A stretch of DNA of 64,000 nt from Streptomonospora nanhaiensis (lineage in GTDB: Bacteria > Actinomycetota > Actinomycetes > Streptosporangiales > Streptosporangiaceae): assembly GCF_026642255.1 (NCBI RefSeq), contig NZ_CP113264.1:3534001-3598000 (forward strand). The letters are read 5' to 3'. The stretch's first letter is position 1; every line of letters begins with the position of its first letter. A model generated the notes under the pieces. The model saw only the letters and a list, made by a program, of their open reading frames with translations. It made no database searches and was not told the DNA's origin. Both the position numbers and the translations under genes were made by a program. This document shows, in pieces, positions 33,391 to 41,778 of the stretch.

Positions 33391-33441
33391 ACGACGGGCG
33401 GGGCGGTGGATGCCGGGAGCATCCACCGCCCCGCCCGTCGT
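33391..33441. terminator. bidirectional terminator hairpin
   Basis: Arms 33391-33413 and 33419-33441 form a perfect 23-base-pair stem (ACGACGGGCGG... at the base) with a 5-base loop. It separates the metPS operon from the convergent DJ-1/PfpI gene. Confidence 0.9.
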
Positions 33442-33463
33442 TCGCACCGCGCCGGCGCACGCC

Positions 33464-34009
33464 TCACCCCTGGGCGAACTCCCGCACGATGCGCTCGCAG
33501 AACGCGGGCAGGTCGTCGGGGTTGCGGCTGGTGGTGACCCCGTGGTCGGTGACCACCTCCTCGTCCACCACGACCCCGCCGGCGTTGCGGATGTCGGTGC
33601 GGATGCTGGGGTAGGAGGTCACCGTGCGCCCCCGCACCACGTCGGCCTCCACCAGGATCCAGGGCCCGTGGCAGATCGCCGCCACCGGCTTGCCCGCCGC
33701 GACGAAGTCGCGCACGAACCCCACGGCGTCCGCGTCCAGGCGCAGGTTGTCCGGGTTGACGGTCCCTCCCGGGACCACCAGGGCGTCGTAGTCCTCCACC
33801 TTGGCCTCGGAGACCACACGGTCCACCGCGAACCGCTCGGAGGGCTCGATGTCGCCGTTCATCGACTGGATCTCCCCCTCGCTCAGCGAGACCAGGTCGG
33901 TGCTCGCGCCCTCCTCCCGCAGCGCCTCGCGCGGGCGGACGAGTTCGACCCGTTCGACCCCGTCCGCGGCCAGAATCGCGATCCTGCGTCCGTTGAGCCT
34001 GTCGGCCAT
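33464..34009 (-). CDS. DJ-1/PfpI-family protein, type 1 glutamine amidotransferase-like
   Basis: This 181-residue protein has the nucleophile elbow AICHGPW with the reactive Cys, the upstream Glu in ADGVERVELVRPRE and VVPGGTVNPDNL. Length and motifs match the YhbO/PfpI group, which act as deglycases or general stress proteins in the cytoplasm. GAGGGGG precedes ATG 34009; a longer start would add ten unconserved residues. Confidence 0.9.
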   Translation of the reverse strand: MADRLNGRRIAILAADGVERVELVRPREALREEGASTDLVSLSEGEIQSMNGDIEPSERFAVDRVVSEAKVEDYDALVVPGGTVNPDNLRLDADAVGFVRDFVAAGKPVAAICHGPWILVEADVVRGRTVTSYPSIRTDIRNAGGVVVDEEVVTDHGVTTSRNPDDLPAFCERIVREFAQG

Positions 34010-34150
34010 GGCTGCCCCCTCGGGTCGCGTCCTCGGCACCGCTCCGGTGCCGCGTTGGCCGCCCTACCCGCTCAGGGGGGACGTCTCACCTTCCGCCCGC
34101 GCGCCGAACCGCGCACCGCTCCGCGGGATCCGACCGGTACGGCCCCGGGC

Positions 34151-34384
34151 GAACGGGAGGTCCGGGAGGCGGTCATCACCCACGCCTACCCGGTGGGCTG
34201 GCTGACGGTGGCCGCACTCGGGGCGCCCGCCTGGCGGTGGGCGACCCTGGCCCCGGCCAACGCCGCCCTGACCGTCATCCGCCACACGCCCGGGCGGGCG
34301 GCCGAGGTCCTGGCCTTCAACGACGTCTCGCACCTGGAACCGGACCTGCGGTGGAGCGGATGCGCGCCCGCGCGGCGCCCCTGA
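34151..34384 (+). pseudogene. remnant of a histidine phosphatase (C-terminal fragment)
   Basis: In one frame this stretch encodes a 77-residue segment that matches the C-terminal third of phosphoglycerate-mutase-like histidine phosphatases: AVITHAYPVGWL with the second catalytic His, APAWRWATLAPANAALTVI, then FNDVSHLEPDLRW. The N-terminal RHG catalytic segment is absent, the upstream 140 bases hold no start or plausible coding sequence, and the fragment ends at a normal stop. I read it as a 5'-deleted pseudogene. Confidence 0.75.
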
Positions 34385-34394
34385 GACAGCCGCC

Positions 34395-35105
34395 TCAGGG
34401 ACGGACCTCCGGGGCCTTCGGGGCGCCTTCCCAGGCCGAGGCGGGGATCCGCTCCAGCAGTCCGACCATGGTCCGGGCCGAGGCACGGACCCGTTCGGCG
34501 TCCAGTGCCCGGTGGTCCCAGCACAGCAGACGGTCGCCGTGGATGCGGAAGGGCACGGCCGCCGCGCCGGCGCCGGCCAGCCACGACCGCACGTCCTCGT
34601 CCAGGACGGCGCGGGCGAAGCCGTCGTCGGAGGTGGCGACGTAGAAGAGGGAGTCGAACGCCGTCTCGCCCAGCCTCAGGTCGTGGACCCCCAGCGGGCC
34701 CAGCACCGCATGCCCCAGGGCCTCCTCCCGCAGCTCCAGCACGGGGGCGCCGGACGGGACCGGGAGCACGACGACGGTGTGCGTGTGGGTGGCGGTCCTG
34801 GTCTGGCGCCCGTCGTGGTGCGAGGAGGAGTAGCGGTACTCGAAGGCCAGGACGCGGTGGCCGCGCAGCTCCGTGCACAGCACGTGCGTGGCCCTGGCGT
34901 CGGAACGGCCCTCCACGAACGGATCCCCCGAGAAGCGGTCCACCAGCTCCGGGCGCTCCCGGTCGTAGCGCCCCCCCTCGCGTTCGGCCCAGGCGGCCAG
35001 GGCTTTCGCACGCCGGCGCTCGGCGGCCGAGCCCGCGAACACCAGGGCGCCGACCGCGGCGACCACAGCGACCGTGACGGCCAGGACCAGTAGGGCGACG
35101 TCCAA
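34395..35105 (-). CDS. membrane-anchored hypothetical protein
   Basis: This protein of about 236 residues has one N-terminal membrane span (DVALLVLAVTVAVVAAVGALVF, key words VALLVLAVTVAVVAAV) and a soluble domain with EYRYSSSHHDGRQTRTATHTHTVVVL, a pattern seen in actinobacterial proteins of unknown function. I prefer TTG 35105 because GAGGAG lies 6 bases upstream of it; a GTG at 35138 is in frame. The domain probably faces the cytoplasm or cell exterior depending on topology; no function can be assigned. Confidence 0.75.
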   Translation of the reverse strand: MDVALLVLAVTVAVVAAVGALVFAGSAAERRRAKALAAWAEREGGRYDRERPELVDRFSGDPFVEGRSDARATHVLCTELRGHRVLAFEYRYSSSHHDGRQTRTATHTHTVVVLPVPSGAPVLELREEALGHAVLGPLGVHDLRLGETAFDSLFYVATSDDGFARAVLDEDVRSWLAGAGAAAVPFRIHGDRLLCWDHRALDAERVRASARTMVGLLERIPASAWEGAPKAPEVRP

Positions 35106-35180
35106 GGGGAACTCCTCATCCGGGTGCGGCTCTCCCACGGTGAGACGCCGCCCACCACCGGACCGGTTCCCCTTTCCCGC

Positions 35181-35783
35181 TCACTCCTTGTCGGCGGATC
35201 CCCTGGTGCGCGGGCGCACCCGCACGTGGGCGCGCTCCCCCTGGGGGCCGAACAGGCCCAGGTACTCCACCGGCTCGGGGCCGGGGTTGGCGAAGGCGTG
35301 CGGCAGGCGCGTGTCGAACTCGGCGACCTCCCCGGCCGAGAGCACCATGTCGTGGTCGCCCAGGACCAGGCGCAGGCGCCCGCTCAGGACGTACAGCCAC
35401 TCGTAGCCCTCGTGGGTGCGCTGCTCGATCTCGGTGTGGCCCCGGGGCGGCGGATAGGTGACCTTGAAGGCCTGCAGCCCCCCGGGCTTGCGGGTCAGCG
35501 GCACGAACGTGATCCCGTTGCGGACGAAGGAGCTGCGCCGCACGCGCGGATCGGAGGCGGGGTCCTCCCCCACGAGTTCGTCCAGGGGCACGCCGTGCGC
35601 GCGGGCCAGCGCGAGCAGGAGTTCCAGGGTGGGGCGCCGGCGTCCGGCCTCCAGGCGCGACAGGGTGCTCACCGAGATGCCGGTGGCCTCCGACAGCTGG
35701 GAGAGGGTCGCCCCGCGTTCTCGGCGCAGGGCGCGAAGGCGGGGCCCGACCGCGGCCAGGGTCGGCGCGAGTTCGTCGTCCAT
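35181..35783 (-). CDS. XRE-family regulator with C-terminal cupin
   Basis: This 200-residue regulator has an XRE helix-turn-helix (LSQLSEATGISVSTLSRLEAGRRRPTLEL, key words ATGISVSTLSRLEAG) and a C-terminal cupin with WLYVLSGRLRLVLGDHDMVLSAGEVAEFDTRLPHAFAN (key words GEVAEFDTRLPHAF). It is a paralogue in architecture of the genes at 3394 and 48785. The target is unknown; neither neighbour is divergent from it. Confidence 0.88.
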   Translation of the reverse strand: MDDELAPTLAAVGPRLRALRRERGATLSQLSEATGISVSTLSRLEAGRRRPTLELLLALARAHGVPLDELVGEDPASDPRVRRSSFVRNGITFVPLTRKPGGLQAFKVTYPPPRGHTEIEQRTHEGYEWLYVLSGRLRLVLGDHDMVLSAGEVAEFDTRLPHAFANPGPEPVEYLGLFGPQGERAHVRVRPRTRGSADKE

Positions 35784-35841
35784 GACCACAATCTGCCACA
35801 GCGCTGCCCCCGGGCAGGCCCCGGCCCGCCCGGACCGCGGG

Positions 35842-37218
35842 TCAGGCGAACACCTTGCCCGGGTTGAAGATGCCCCGGGGGTCGAGGGCGTTCTTGACCG
35901 CGTGGTGCATCCGAACCACGTCCGGCCCCATCTCCCGTGCCGCGCCGCGCATCTTCAACAACCCCACACCGTGCTCACCCGTGACCGTCCCTCCCAGGGC
36001 CAGGGCCTCGTCCACGATCACCTCGAAGGCCTCCTGCGCGCGCTTCTTGGCCGCCTCGTCGCCGGCGGGGACGATGAACAGCGGGTGCAGGTTGCCGTCG
36101 CCCGCGTGGGCGATGTTGCCGATCCGCGTGTCGAACCGCTCGGCGGCGGCCTCGATCCTCTCCAGCATCTCCGGCAGCTTCGCCTTGGGCACGCACATGT
36201 CCTCGGTCAGCAGCGGCCCGAGCCGCTCCAGGGCCGGGTAGGCCAGGCGGCGGGCCTCGAACAGCGCCTCGGCCTCCTCCTGGTCGGTGGAGCGCACCGC
36301 GTACACCGCGCCCTCCTCCCGGAAGCAGGACAGGATGCGCTCGGCCTCCTCCTCCCCGGCCGCGCCCGGCTGGTCGCTGCGCGCCAGCAGGAGCACCTCG
36401 CCCTCGGCGGACAGCCCCATGTTCTTCCAGGCGTCGACCGCCTGGAGGCAGAACCGGTCGATGAGCTCCATCGCCGAGGGGACCACCCCCGCCGCCGAGA
36501 CGGCGGCCACGGCGCGCCCGGCGTCGGTGAGGGAGTCGAAGTAGCCGACCACCGTGTGCTCGGCGCCGGTGCGCAGGGGCCGCATCCGCAGCGTCACCTC
36601 GGTGACCATGCCCAGGGTGCCCTCCGACCCGACCATCAGCCCGCACAGGTCGTAGCCGGTCACGCCCTTGGCGGTGACGCGGCCCAGCCGCACCACCTCC
36701 CCGGACCCCATGACCGCCTCCATGCCCAGCACGTAGTCGCGGGTGACCCCGTACTTGACGCAGCACAGCCCGCCCGCGTTGGTCGCCACGTTCCCGCCGA
36801 TGGTGGACCAGGGTGCGGAGGCGGGGTCGGGCGGGTACCACAGGCCGTCCCGGGCCACCCGCTCGCGCAGGTCGTCGTTGACGACGCCGGGCTGCACCGT
36901 CGCGGTCTGCTGGACCGGGTCCACCTCCAGCACGCGGTTCATGCGCTCGAAGGAGACCACCACCCAGCCGTCCACGGCGTTGGCCGCTCCGGAGAGCCCG
37001 GTGCCCGCGCCGCGCGCGACCACCGGGACCCCCAGTTCGGCGCACAGGGCGACCGTGGCCGACACGTCGGCGGTGTCGCGGGGGCGCACCACGGCCGCGG
37101 GGCGCCCGTAGGGGGCCCATTCGGCCTCGTCGTGGGAGTAGCCCTCCATGACCTGGGGGTCGGTGACGACCTGCTCCTCCCCGATCGCTGCCGTCAGCCT
37201 CTCGGCGATCCCGGACAT
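35842..37218 (-). CDS. FAD-binding oxidoreductase, GlcD/D-lactate dehydrogenase type
   Basis: This 458-residue protein has the PCMH/VAO-type FAD domain: VVARGAGTGLSGAANAVDGW near residue 70, GGNVATNAGG, and GYDLCGLMVGSEGTLGMVTEVTL (key words MVGSEGTLGMVTE). The C-terminal cap has GNIAHAGDGNLHPLF and GTVTGEHGVG with the catalytic His residues. The family oxidises D-lactate, glycolate or other 2-hydroxy acids to keto acids. GAGGAG precedes ATG 37218. It is flanked by unrelated genes, so the substrate is open. Confidence 0.9.
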   Translation of the reverse strand: MSGIAERLTAAIGEEQVVTDPQVMEGYSHDEAEWAPYGRPAAVVRPRDTADVSATVALCAELGVPVVARGAGTGLSGAANAVDGWVVVSFERMNRVLEVDPVQQTATVQPGVVNDDLRERVARDGLWYPPDPASAPWSTIGGNVATNAGGLCCVKYGVTRDYVLGMEAVMGSGEVVRLGRVTAKGVTGYDLCGLMVGSEGTLGMVTEVTLRMRPLRTGAEHTVVGYFDSLTDAGRAVAAVSAAGVVPSAMELIDRFCLQAVDAWKNMGLSAEGEVLLLARSDQPGAAGEEEAERILSCFREEGAVYAVRSTDQEEAEALFEARRLAYPALERLGPLLTEDMCVPKAKLPEMLERIEAAAERFDTRIGNIAHAGDGNLHPLFIVPAGDEAAKKRAQEAFEVIVDEALALGGTVTGEHGVGLLKMRGAAREMGPDVVRMHHAVKNALDPRGIFNPGKVFA

Positions 37219-37445
37219 GGGCACACTCCTCACCGCTTCGCGCCGCCGCCCGCTGCGCCGACGCTGCCAGCACCCTAGCGCCGCGCCTTCCCCCGCAGGT
37301 CACCCGTCCCCCGGGCAACCGGCCGAACGATCCGGCTGGGCCCTTCGGCGGCCGGAACACACACCGCGACGAACCACCGCGAAAGCACACGTACGACCCT
37401 GCTCCGGTGTTAGCGTCGTCCCCACCGGCCACAGAGGGAGCCATC

Positions 37446-38186
37446 ATGAAGACAGTGCTGGTCACAGGCGGTACCGGAACCCTCGGCCGTGCCGTCGTGG
37501 AGCACCTGCGCCGGGCGGGGCACGGCGTGCGCCCCCTGAGCCGCCACCCCGACCCCGGGGACCCCGACGCCGTCGGCGTCGACCTGCGCACCGGCGCCGG
37601 CCTGGGCCGGGCACTGGAGGGGGTCGACACGGTGGTCCACTGCGCCTCCAGTCCCGCCGGCGGCGACATCGAGTCCGCCACCCACCTCGTCCGCGAGGTG
37701 CGCGCGGCGGGCACGGCGCACGTGGTCCACGTCTCGATCGTCGGCGTGGACCGCGTACCCCTGGGCTACTACAAGGACAAGCTGCTGGTCGAGCGGGCCC
37801 TGGAGGCCTCCGGTCTGGGCTGGACGGTGCTGCGCGCCACCCAGTTCCACGCCCTGGTCCGGCGGATCTGCGCGGGCGCGGCCCGCTCACCGCTCATGCC
37901 GTTCCCGGACGTGGACGTGCAGCCGGTCGACAGCGCCGAGGTCGCCTCCCGCCTGGCACGCCTGGCGGAGGGGGCCCCGGCGGGCCGCGCCCCCGACATG
38001 GGCGGACCGCGCGTGGAGTCCTTCCGCGACCTGGCCCGCGCCTACCTGGAGGCGGAGGGGCTGCGTCGGCGGCTCCTGCCGTTGCGCCTGCCCGGCAGGA
38101 CCTTCGCCGCCTACCGGGCGGGCGGCCACCTGGCCCCGGACAGGGCGGTCGGAAGGACCACCTTCGCGGAGTACCTGGCCCGCTGA
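37446..38186 (+). CDS. NAD(P)H-binding atypical SDR protein
   Basis: This 246-residue protein starts MKTVLVTGGTGTLGRAVVEHLR with the TGGTGTLG dinucleotide loop. Later segments VVHCASSPAGGD, VDRVPLGYYKDKLLVERAL (YYKxK) and WTVLRATQFHALV match NmrA-like/SDR-a proteins. GAGGGAG precedes ATG. Its role may be in quinone or sugar-nucleotide metabolism or in sensing; the sequence does not decide. Confidence 0.87.
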   Translation: MKTVLVTGGTGTLGRAVVEHLRRAGHGVRPLSRHPDPGDPDAVGVDLRTGAGLGRALEGVDTVVHCASSPAGGDIESATHLVREVRAAGTAHVVHVSIVGVDRVPLGYYKDKLLVERALEASGLGWTVLRATQFHALVRRICAGAARSPLMPFPDVDVQPVDSAEVASRLARLAEGAPAGRAPDMGGPRVESFRDLARAYLEAEGLRRRLLPLRLPGRTFAAYRAGGHLAPDRAVGRTTFAEYLAR

Positions 38187-38292
38187 GGACCAGGGCGCTC
38201 CCGGGCCGGGACCGTGCGGCGGGCGCGCCGACCGGTCGCCGGGGAACGGCCTCGGGACCCGCCGCCCCGGCCGTGAACACTTGGTTGAAAAA

Positions 38293-38327
38293 AACTAGTT
38301 GACAACAACTTGTTCAAGTCCCATGCT
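38293..38327 (+). promoter_or_regulatory. operator-overlapped leaderless promoter
   Basis: AACTAGTT (38293-38300) and AACTTGTT (38307-38314) are two near-identical octamers around GACAAC, in a region also holding GTTGACAAC and ACTTG-TT-CAAGT. TTGACA (38299-38304) is a consensus -35, and CATGCT (38322-38327) a -10 at 17-base spacing, which puts transcription start near the ATG at 38334. Confidence 0.65.
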
Positions 38328-38333
38328 GGGTGC

Positions 38334-38759
38334 ATGACCGAGCAAGAACGCGACGACGCCTTCACCCGGCCCGACGCCCGCAACGCCCAACGCCTGCGCA
38401 CCCACCAGGCGCTCCTGCACATCACCGAACGCCACGCCGCCGGCGAGCACCGCACGCGCTGGGACGAGCAGCGCATGCCCATGCAGCCCTTCGACGCCCT
38501 GCGCCGCGTCGCCGACCTCGCCGCCGGCAGCGCCCTGCTCCAGGACGGCGAACCCCCCGTCGACCAGGACGACCTCACCGCCGCACTCACCCTGGTGCCC
38601 TGGGCCCGCGCGGAGTTCGACCAGCTGGAGGCCGGCCTGCTCCAGATGTCCAAAGGCCGCGGCATGACCTGGCAGGAGATCGCCTTCGGACTGGGCCTCG
38701 GCTCGGCCCAGGCCGCCCGACAGCGCCACGAACGGCTCTCCCGGCGCACCGACTCCTGA
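38334..38759 (+). CDS. small HTH-like hypothetical protein
   Basis: This 141-residue charged protein ends with MTWQEIAFGLGLGSAQAARQRHERLSRR (key words WQEIAFGLGLGSAQAARQRHERL), a sigma-4 or MerR-like helix-turn-helix. The N-terminal half (QALLHITERHAAGEHRTRWDEQRMPMQPF) is mostly helical. Relatives occur widely in actinobacteria as DNA-binding proteins of unknown target. The mRNA is predicted leaderless, and the overlapping repeats suggest autoregulation. No partner gene is adjacent. Confidence 0.78.
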   Translation: MTEQERDDAFTRPDARNAQRLRTHQALLHITERHAAGEHRTRWDEQRMPMQPFDALRRVADLAAGSALLQDGEPPVDQDDLTAALTLVPWARAEFDQLEAGLLQMSKGRGMTWQEIAFGLGLGSAQAARQRHERLSRRTDS

Positions 38760-38801
38760 CCGCGCTGCGGGGGCCGACCGCGCGGCCGGCCCCCGCAGCC
38801 C

Positions 38802-40112
38802 TCAGCCGCCCACTGGATAGTTGGACCGCACCACCCCGTGCGGGTCGCGCTCGCGCTTGATCCGCCGCAGCCGCGCCAACGCCTCCGGCCCGAACACGTC
38901 GGCCACCGACTCCCCCGGGGCCAGCGCCGTCAGCGGCTTGCGTCCGCTCACGAGCGGCCCCAGGTCCGCCACCAGCCGCCCCAGGCGCTCCCGGATCCCC
39001 TGCGCCGCCTGCGCGGAGACGGGAACCCCCAGCGCGTACACGTAGTACGGCTCCTCCACCGCACCGAACGGGGTGGCCGACTCCCGCGCCAGGGCGCCGC
39101 CCAGGTGCCGCACCTGCACCCCCAGCAGGGGCGCCGGCGGCTCCTCCACCAGAGCCCGCACCGCACCCCCGTCCAACCCCCTCAGCAGCTCCGCACGCGC
39201 CATCCCCGGCGAGGGGGCGGTGGGCTCGGCGGTGATCGACCCCAGCGCCGCCGACGACATCGTCCCGCGCCCGTCCCGCAGCGGCGCGCCCACCACCTCC
39301 AGCGGCCGCAGCAGCTTGCGCGCCCGCTCCTCCCCGCCCAGGAAGGTGACGTCCACCGAAACCGTCGGATCCAGCCCCGGGATCTGCTGGAGGTTCGCCC
39401 ACACCGTCAACTCCTCCGGCGCCCCGGACACGACCTCGGCGAAAGCCGCCATCACCCGCGCCGCCGCCGAGACCGGCCACACCACCCGGCCCCCGTACAG
39501 CTCCGGCGCCGGGTACAGGTCGAACTCCACGGAGGTGACCACGGCGAAGTCCCCTCCGCCCCCGCGCAGCGCCCAGAACAGGTCCGGGTCCGAAGCCGCG
39601 TCCACCCGGGCCCGCCCGCCTTCGGCGTCCACCACCTCGAACGCCCTCACACTGTCGGCAGCCCACCCGTGGCGTCGGGCGAACCAGCTCAGACCGCCGC
39701 CCAGCGTGTACCCCACCACCCCCACCACCGTGGAACTTCCCGGCAGCCCGGTCAGACCGTACGCGGCGGCGGCCTCCTGCACCCGCCCCCAGGCCACCCC
39801 CGCCCCCACACGGGCGGTGCGCCGGACCGGGTCCACCTCCACCCCGTCCAGGGCCCCGGTGCGCAGCAGCACCACACCCTCCACCGCCCCCGAGGCGCCG
39901 TGCCCGGTGGGCTGCACCGCCACCGTCAGCCCGCACCGGCGGGCGTGGCGGACCAGCGCGGACACGTCGTCCGCACCGGCGGCCTCCACCACCGCCGCCA
40001 CCGGCTGCTCGACCGCCAGGTTCCAGGGCCGGGCGGCGGCGTCGAAACCCTCCTCGCCCGCCACCAGCACCCGGCCCCGCAGCATTCCGCGCAGATCGCC
40101 CAGGTCACTCAT
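38802..40112 (-). CDS. FAD-binding oxidoreductase, berberine-bridge type
   Basis: This 436-residue VAO-fold protein has the FAD-linking segment VQPTGHGASGAVEGVVLL, where the His is the usual 8-alpha-histidyl attachment site, and GVVGYTLGGGLSWFARRHGWAADSV. The second, cysteinyl attachment site of bicovalent members is replaced by Ser in LPGSSTVVGVVG. The C-terminus has the BBE motif RDPHGVVRSNYPV. It oxidises an unknown hydroxyl substrate. It is divergent from the SigJ-like sigma gene, a pairing typical of ECF41-type factors. Confidence 0.9.
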   Translation of the reverse strand: MSDLGDLRGMLRGRVLVAGEEGFDAAARPWNLAVEQPVAAVVEAAGADDVSALVRHARRCGLTVAVQPTGHGASGAVEGVVLLRTGALDGVEVDPVRRTARVGAGVAWGRVQEAAAAYGLTGLPGSSTVVGVVGYTLGGGLSWFARRHGWAADSVRAFEVVDAEGGRARVDAASDPDLFWALRGGGGDFAVVTSVEFDLYPAPELYGGRVVWPVSAAARVMAAFAEVVSGAPEELTVWANLQQIPGLDPTVSVDVTFLGGEERARKLLRPLEVVGAPLRDGRGTMSSAALGSITAEPTAPSPGMARAELLRGLDGGAVRALVEEPPAPLLGVQVRHLGGALARESATPFGAVEEPYYVYALGVPVSAQAAQGIRERLGRLVADLGPLVSGRKPLTALAPGESVADVFGPEALARLRRIKRERDPHGVVRSNYPVGG

Positions 40113-40212
40113 GCGTCATCCTCCGTCGACATCGGTCACACCGGCTGACCCGAAAACGTCAGCATCAACAAGCGTCGGAACCACGACGAACCTGCACGGA
40201 AGAATGTGACCG

Positions 40213-41085
40213 GTGAACACCGCAGAATCCCTCGCCGCCCGTTTCCACGAACACCGCGGGCTGCTGCACTCCATCGCCCACCGCATGCTCGGCTCCCGCG
40301 CCGAGGCCGAGGACGCCGTCCAGGAGACCTGGCTGAAGCTGAGCCGCACGGACGCCTCGCAGATCGACAACCTCGCGGCCTGGCTGACCACGGTCACCGG
40401 CCGGGTGTGCCTGGACCTGCTCAGATCCCGTTCGGCGCGCCGCGAGGACCCCGCCGGCGAGGACCTGCCCGAACCCGCACCCGCCGCCGCACCAGCCCCG
40501 GACACCGACCCCGAGCACCAGGCGGTCCTCTCCGACACCGTCGGCACGGCGCTCATGGTGGTCCTGGACACCCTCTCTCCCGCCGAACGGCTGGCGTTCG
40601 TGCTGCACGACATGTTCGCCCTGCCCTTCGAGGAGATCGCCCCCGTCGTCGAGCGCAGCCCCGCCGCCACCCGGCAGCTGGCCAGCCGGGCCCGGCGCAG
40701 GGTCCGCGGGGGCGGCGCCGACGGCCGCACCGACCTGGCACGACGCCGGGAGGTGGTGGACGCCTTCCTCGCCGCGGCCCGCGGGGGCGACTTCGAGGCG
40801 CTCCTGCGGGTCTTGGCCCCCGACGTGGTCGTCCGCCCCGACACCGCCGCCAGACTCGCCGGCGTCCCCGCCGAGACCCGGGGCGCGCGGGCCGTGGCCT
40901 CCCAGGCCATCACCTTCGCGCGGCTGGCGGAGCAGGCGCGCCCGGCACTGGTCCGCGGCCTGCCCGGGTTCGTCTCCCTCAAGGACGGGCGGCCCTACGC
41001 CGCACTGGCGTTCACGGTGCACGGGGACCGCATCACCGGGTTCGACGTCCTCTACGAACCCGAACTCCTGGCCGGGCTGGCCTGA
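40213..41085 (+). CDS. SigJ/ECF41-like sigma factor with SnoaL-like C-terminus
   Basis: This 290-residue factor has sigma-70 regions 2 (LLHSIAHRMLGSRAEAEDAVQETWLKL) and 4 (TLSPAERLAFVLHDMFALPFEEIAPVVERSPAATRQLASRARRRV), then a SnoaL/NTF2-like domain (VDAFLAAARGGDFEALLRVLAPDVVV). The C-terminal domain modulates activity in ECF41/SigJ proteins in place of a separate anti-sigma factor. A GTG start at 40213 is used. The adjacent divergent flavoprotein is a likely target. Confidence 0.9.
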   Translation: MNTAESLAARFHEHRGLLHSIAHRMLGSRAEAEDAVQETWLKLSRTDASQIDNLAAWLTTVTGRVCLDLLRSRSARREDPAGEDLPEPAPAAAPAPDTDPEHQAVLSDTVGTALMVVLDTLSPAERLAFVLHDMFALPFEEIAPVVERSPAATRQLASRARRRVRGGGADGRTDLARRREVVDAFLAAARGGDFEALLRVLAPDVVVRPDTAARLAGVPAETRGARAVASQAITFARLAEQARPALVRGLPGFVSLKDGRPYAALAFTVHGDRITGFDVLYEPELLAGLA

Positions 41086-41104
41086 CCCCGCGGGCCCCGA
41101 CGGC

Positions 41105-41146
41105 GGGCCCGTCCCCGCCCCCGGTCACGGGGGCGGGGACGGGCCC
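41105..41146. terminator. bidirectional terminator hairpin
   Basis: Perfect 19-base-pair arms at 41105-41123 (GGGCCCGTCCCC...) and 41128-41146 close on GTCA, between the convergent sigma-factor and MOSC genes. Confidence 0.88.
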
Positions 41147-41149
41147 TCC

Positions 41150-41692
41150 TCAGACCGGCACGAGGGGGGAGTGCTCCCCCGCGGGCGCGCTCACCTCGAC
41201 GGGCATGCCCGCTTCCACGGGGCCTCCCTCCAGGACGACCCCCATCACCCCGGCCCGGCGCACGATGCCCCCGTCCCCGTCGCGGTGGACCAGCCGCTTG
41301 AGCAGGCCCCCGGCGAACCCGTCGATCTGCAGGCACGGATTGCGCAACCCGGTGACCTCCACCCGGGCGCGGCCGCCGAAGCACAGGACGGTCCCGGTCG
41401 ACAGGGCGAGCAGGTCCAGCCCGCGCGTGGTGACGTTCTCCCCCAACTGCCCGGGGGCGACCGCGAAACCGGCCGCGGCCAGCTCCTCCAACAGCTCGGC
41501 GTGGATCAGGTGCACCTGGCGCAGGTTGGGCCGGGTGGGGTCGACGGCCACCCTGGACCGGTGCTTGACGGTGGCGCCCATGTGGGCGTCGCCCTCCACA
41601 CCCAGCCCGGCCAGGAGCCGGATACCGGGAAGGACGTCCTTGCTGAAAGCGTGCACGGGGCTGCTGCTCACCGATTCCACGACCGGGCCCAT
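41150..41692 (-). CDS. MOSC domain-containing protein
   Basis: This 180-residue MOSC-domain protein has GVEGDAHMGATVKHRSRV, HLIHAELLEELAAAGFAVAPGQLGENVTTRGLDLLAL (key words LGENVTTRGLDL) and VTGLRNPCLQIDGF with the single conserved Cys. MOSC domains bind the molybdenum cofactor or carry sulfur, and stand-alone forms are probable molybdenum-dependent reductases or Moco carriers. GAGAGAGGA precedes ATG 41692. Confidence 0.9.
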   Translation of the reverse strand: MGPVVESVSSSPVHAFSKDVLPGIRLLAGLGVEGDAHMGATVKHRSRVAVDPTRPNLRQVHLIHAELLEELAAAGFAVAPGQLGENVTTRGLDLLALSTGTVLCFGGRARVEVTGLRNPCLQIDGFAGGLLKRLVHRDGDGGIVRRAGVMGVVLEGGPVEAGMPVEVSAPAGEHSPLVPV

Positions 41693-41778
41693 GGGCGCAG
41701 TCCTCTCTCTCGGTCGCCAGAGCCCCACAGCCTAGCCACCGGGAGGCGGGCGCCCCCGTGCCGGGGCGGCCGGAGACG

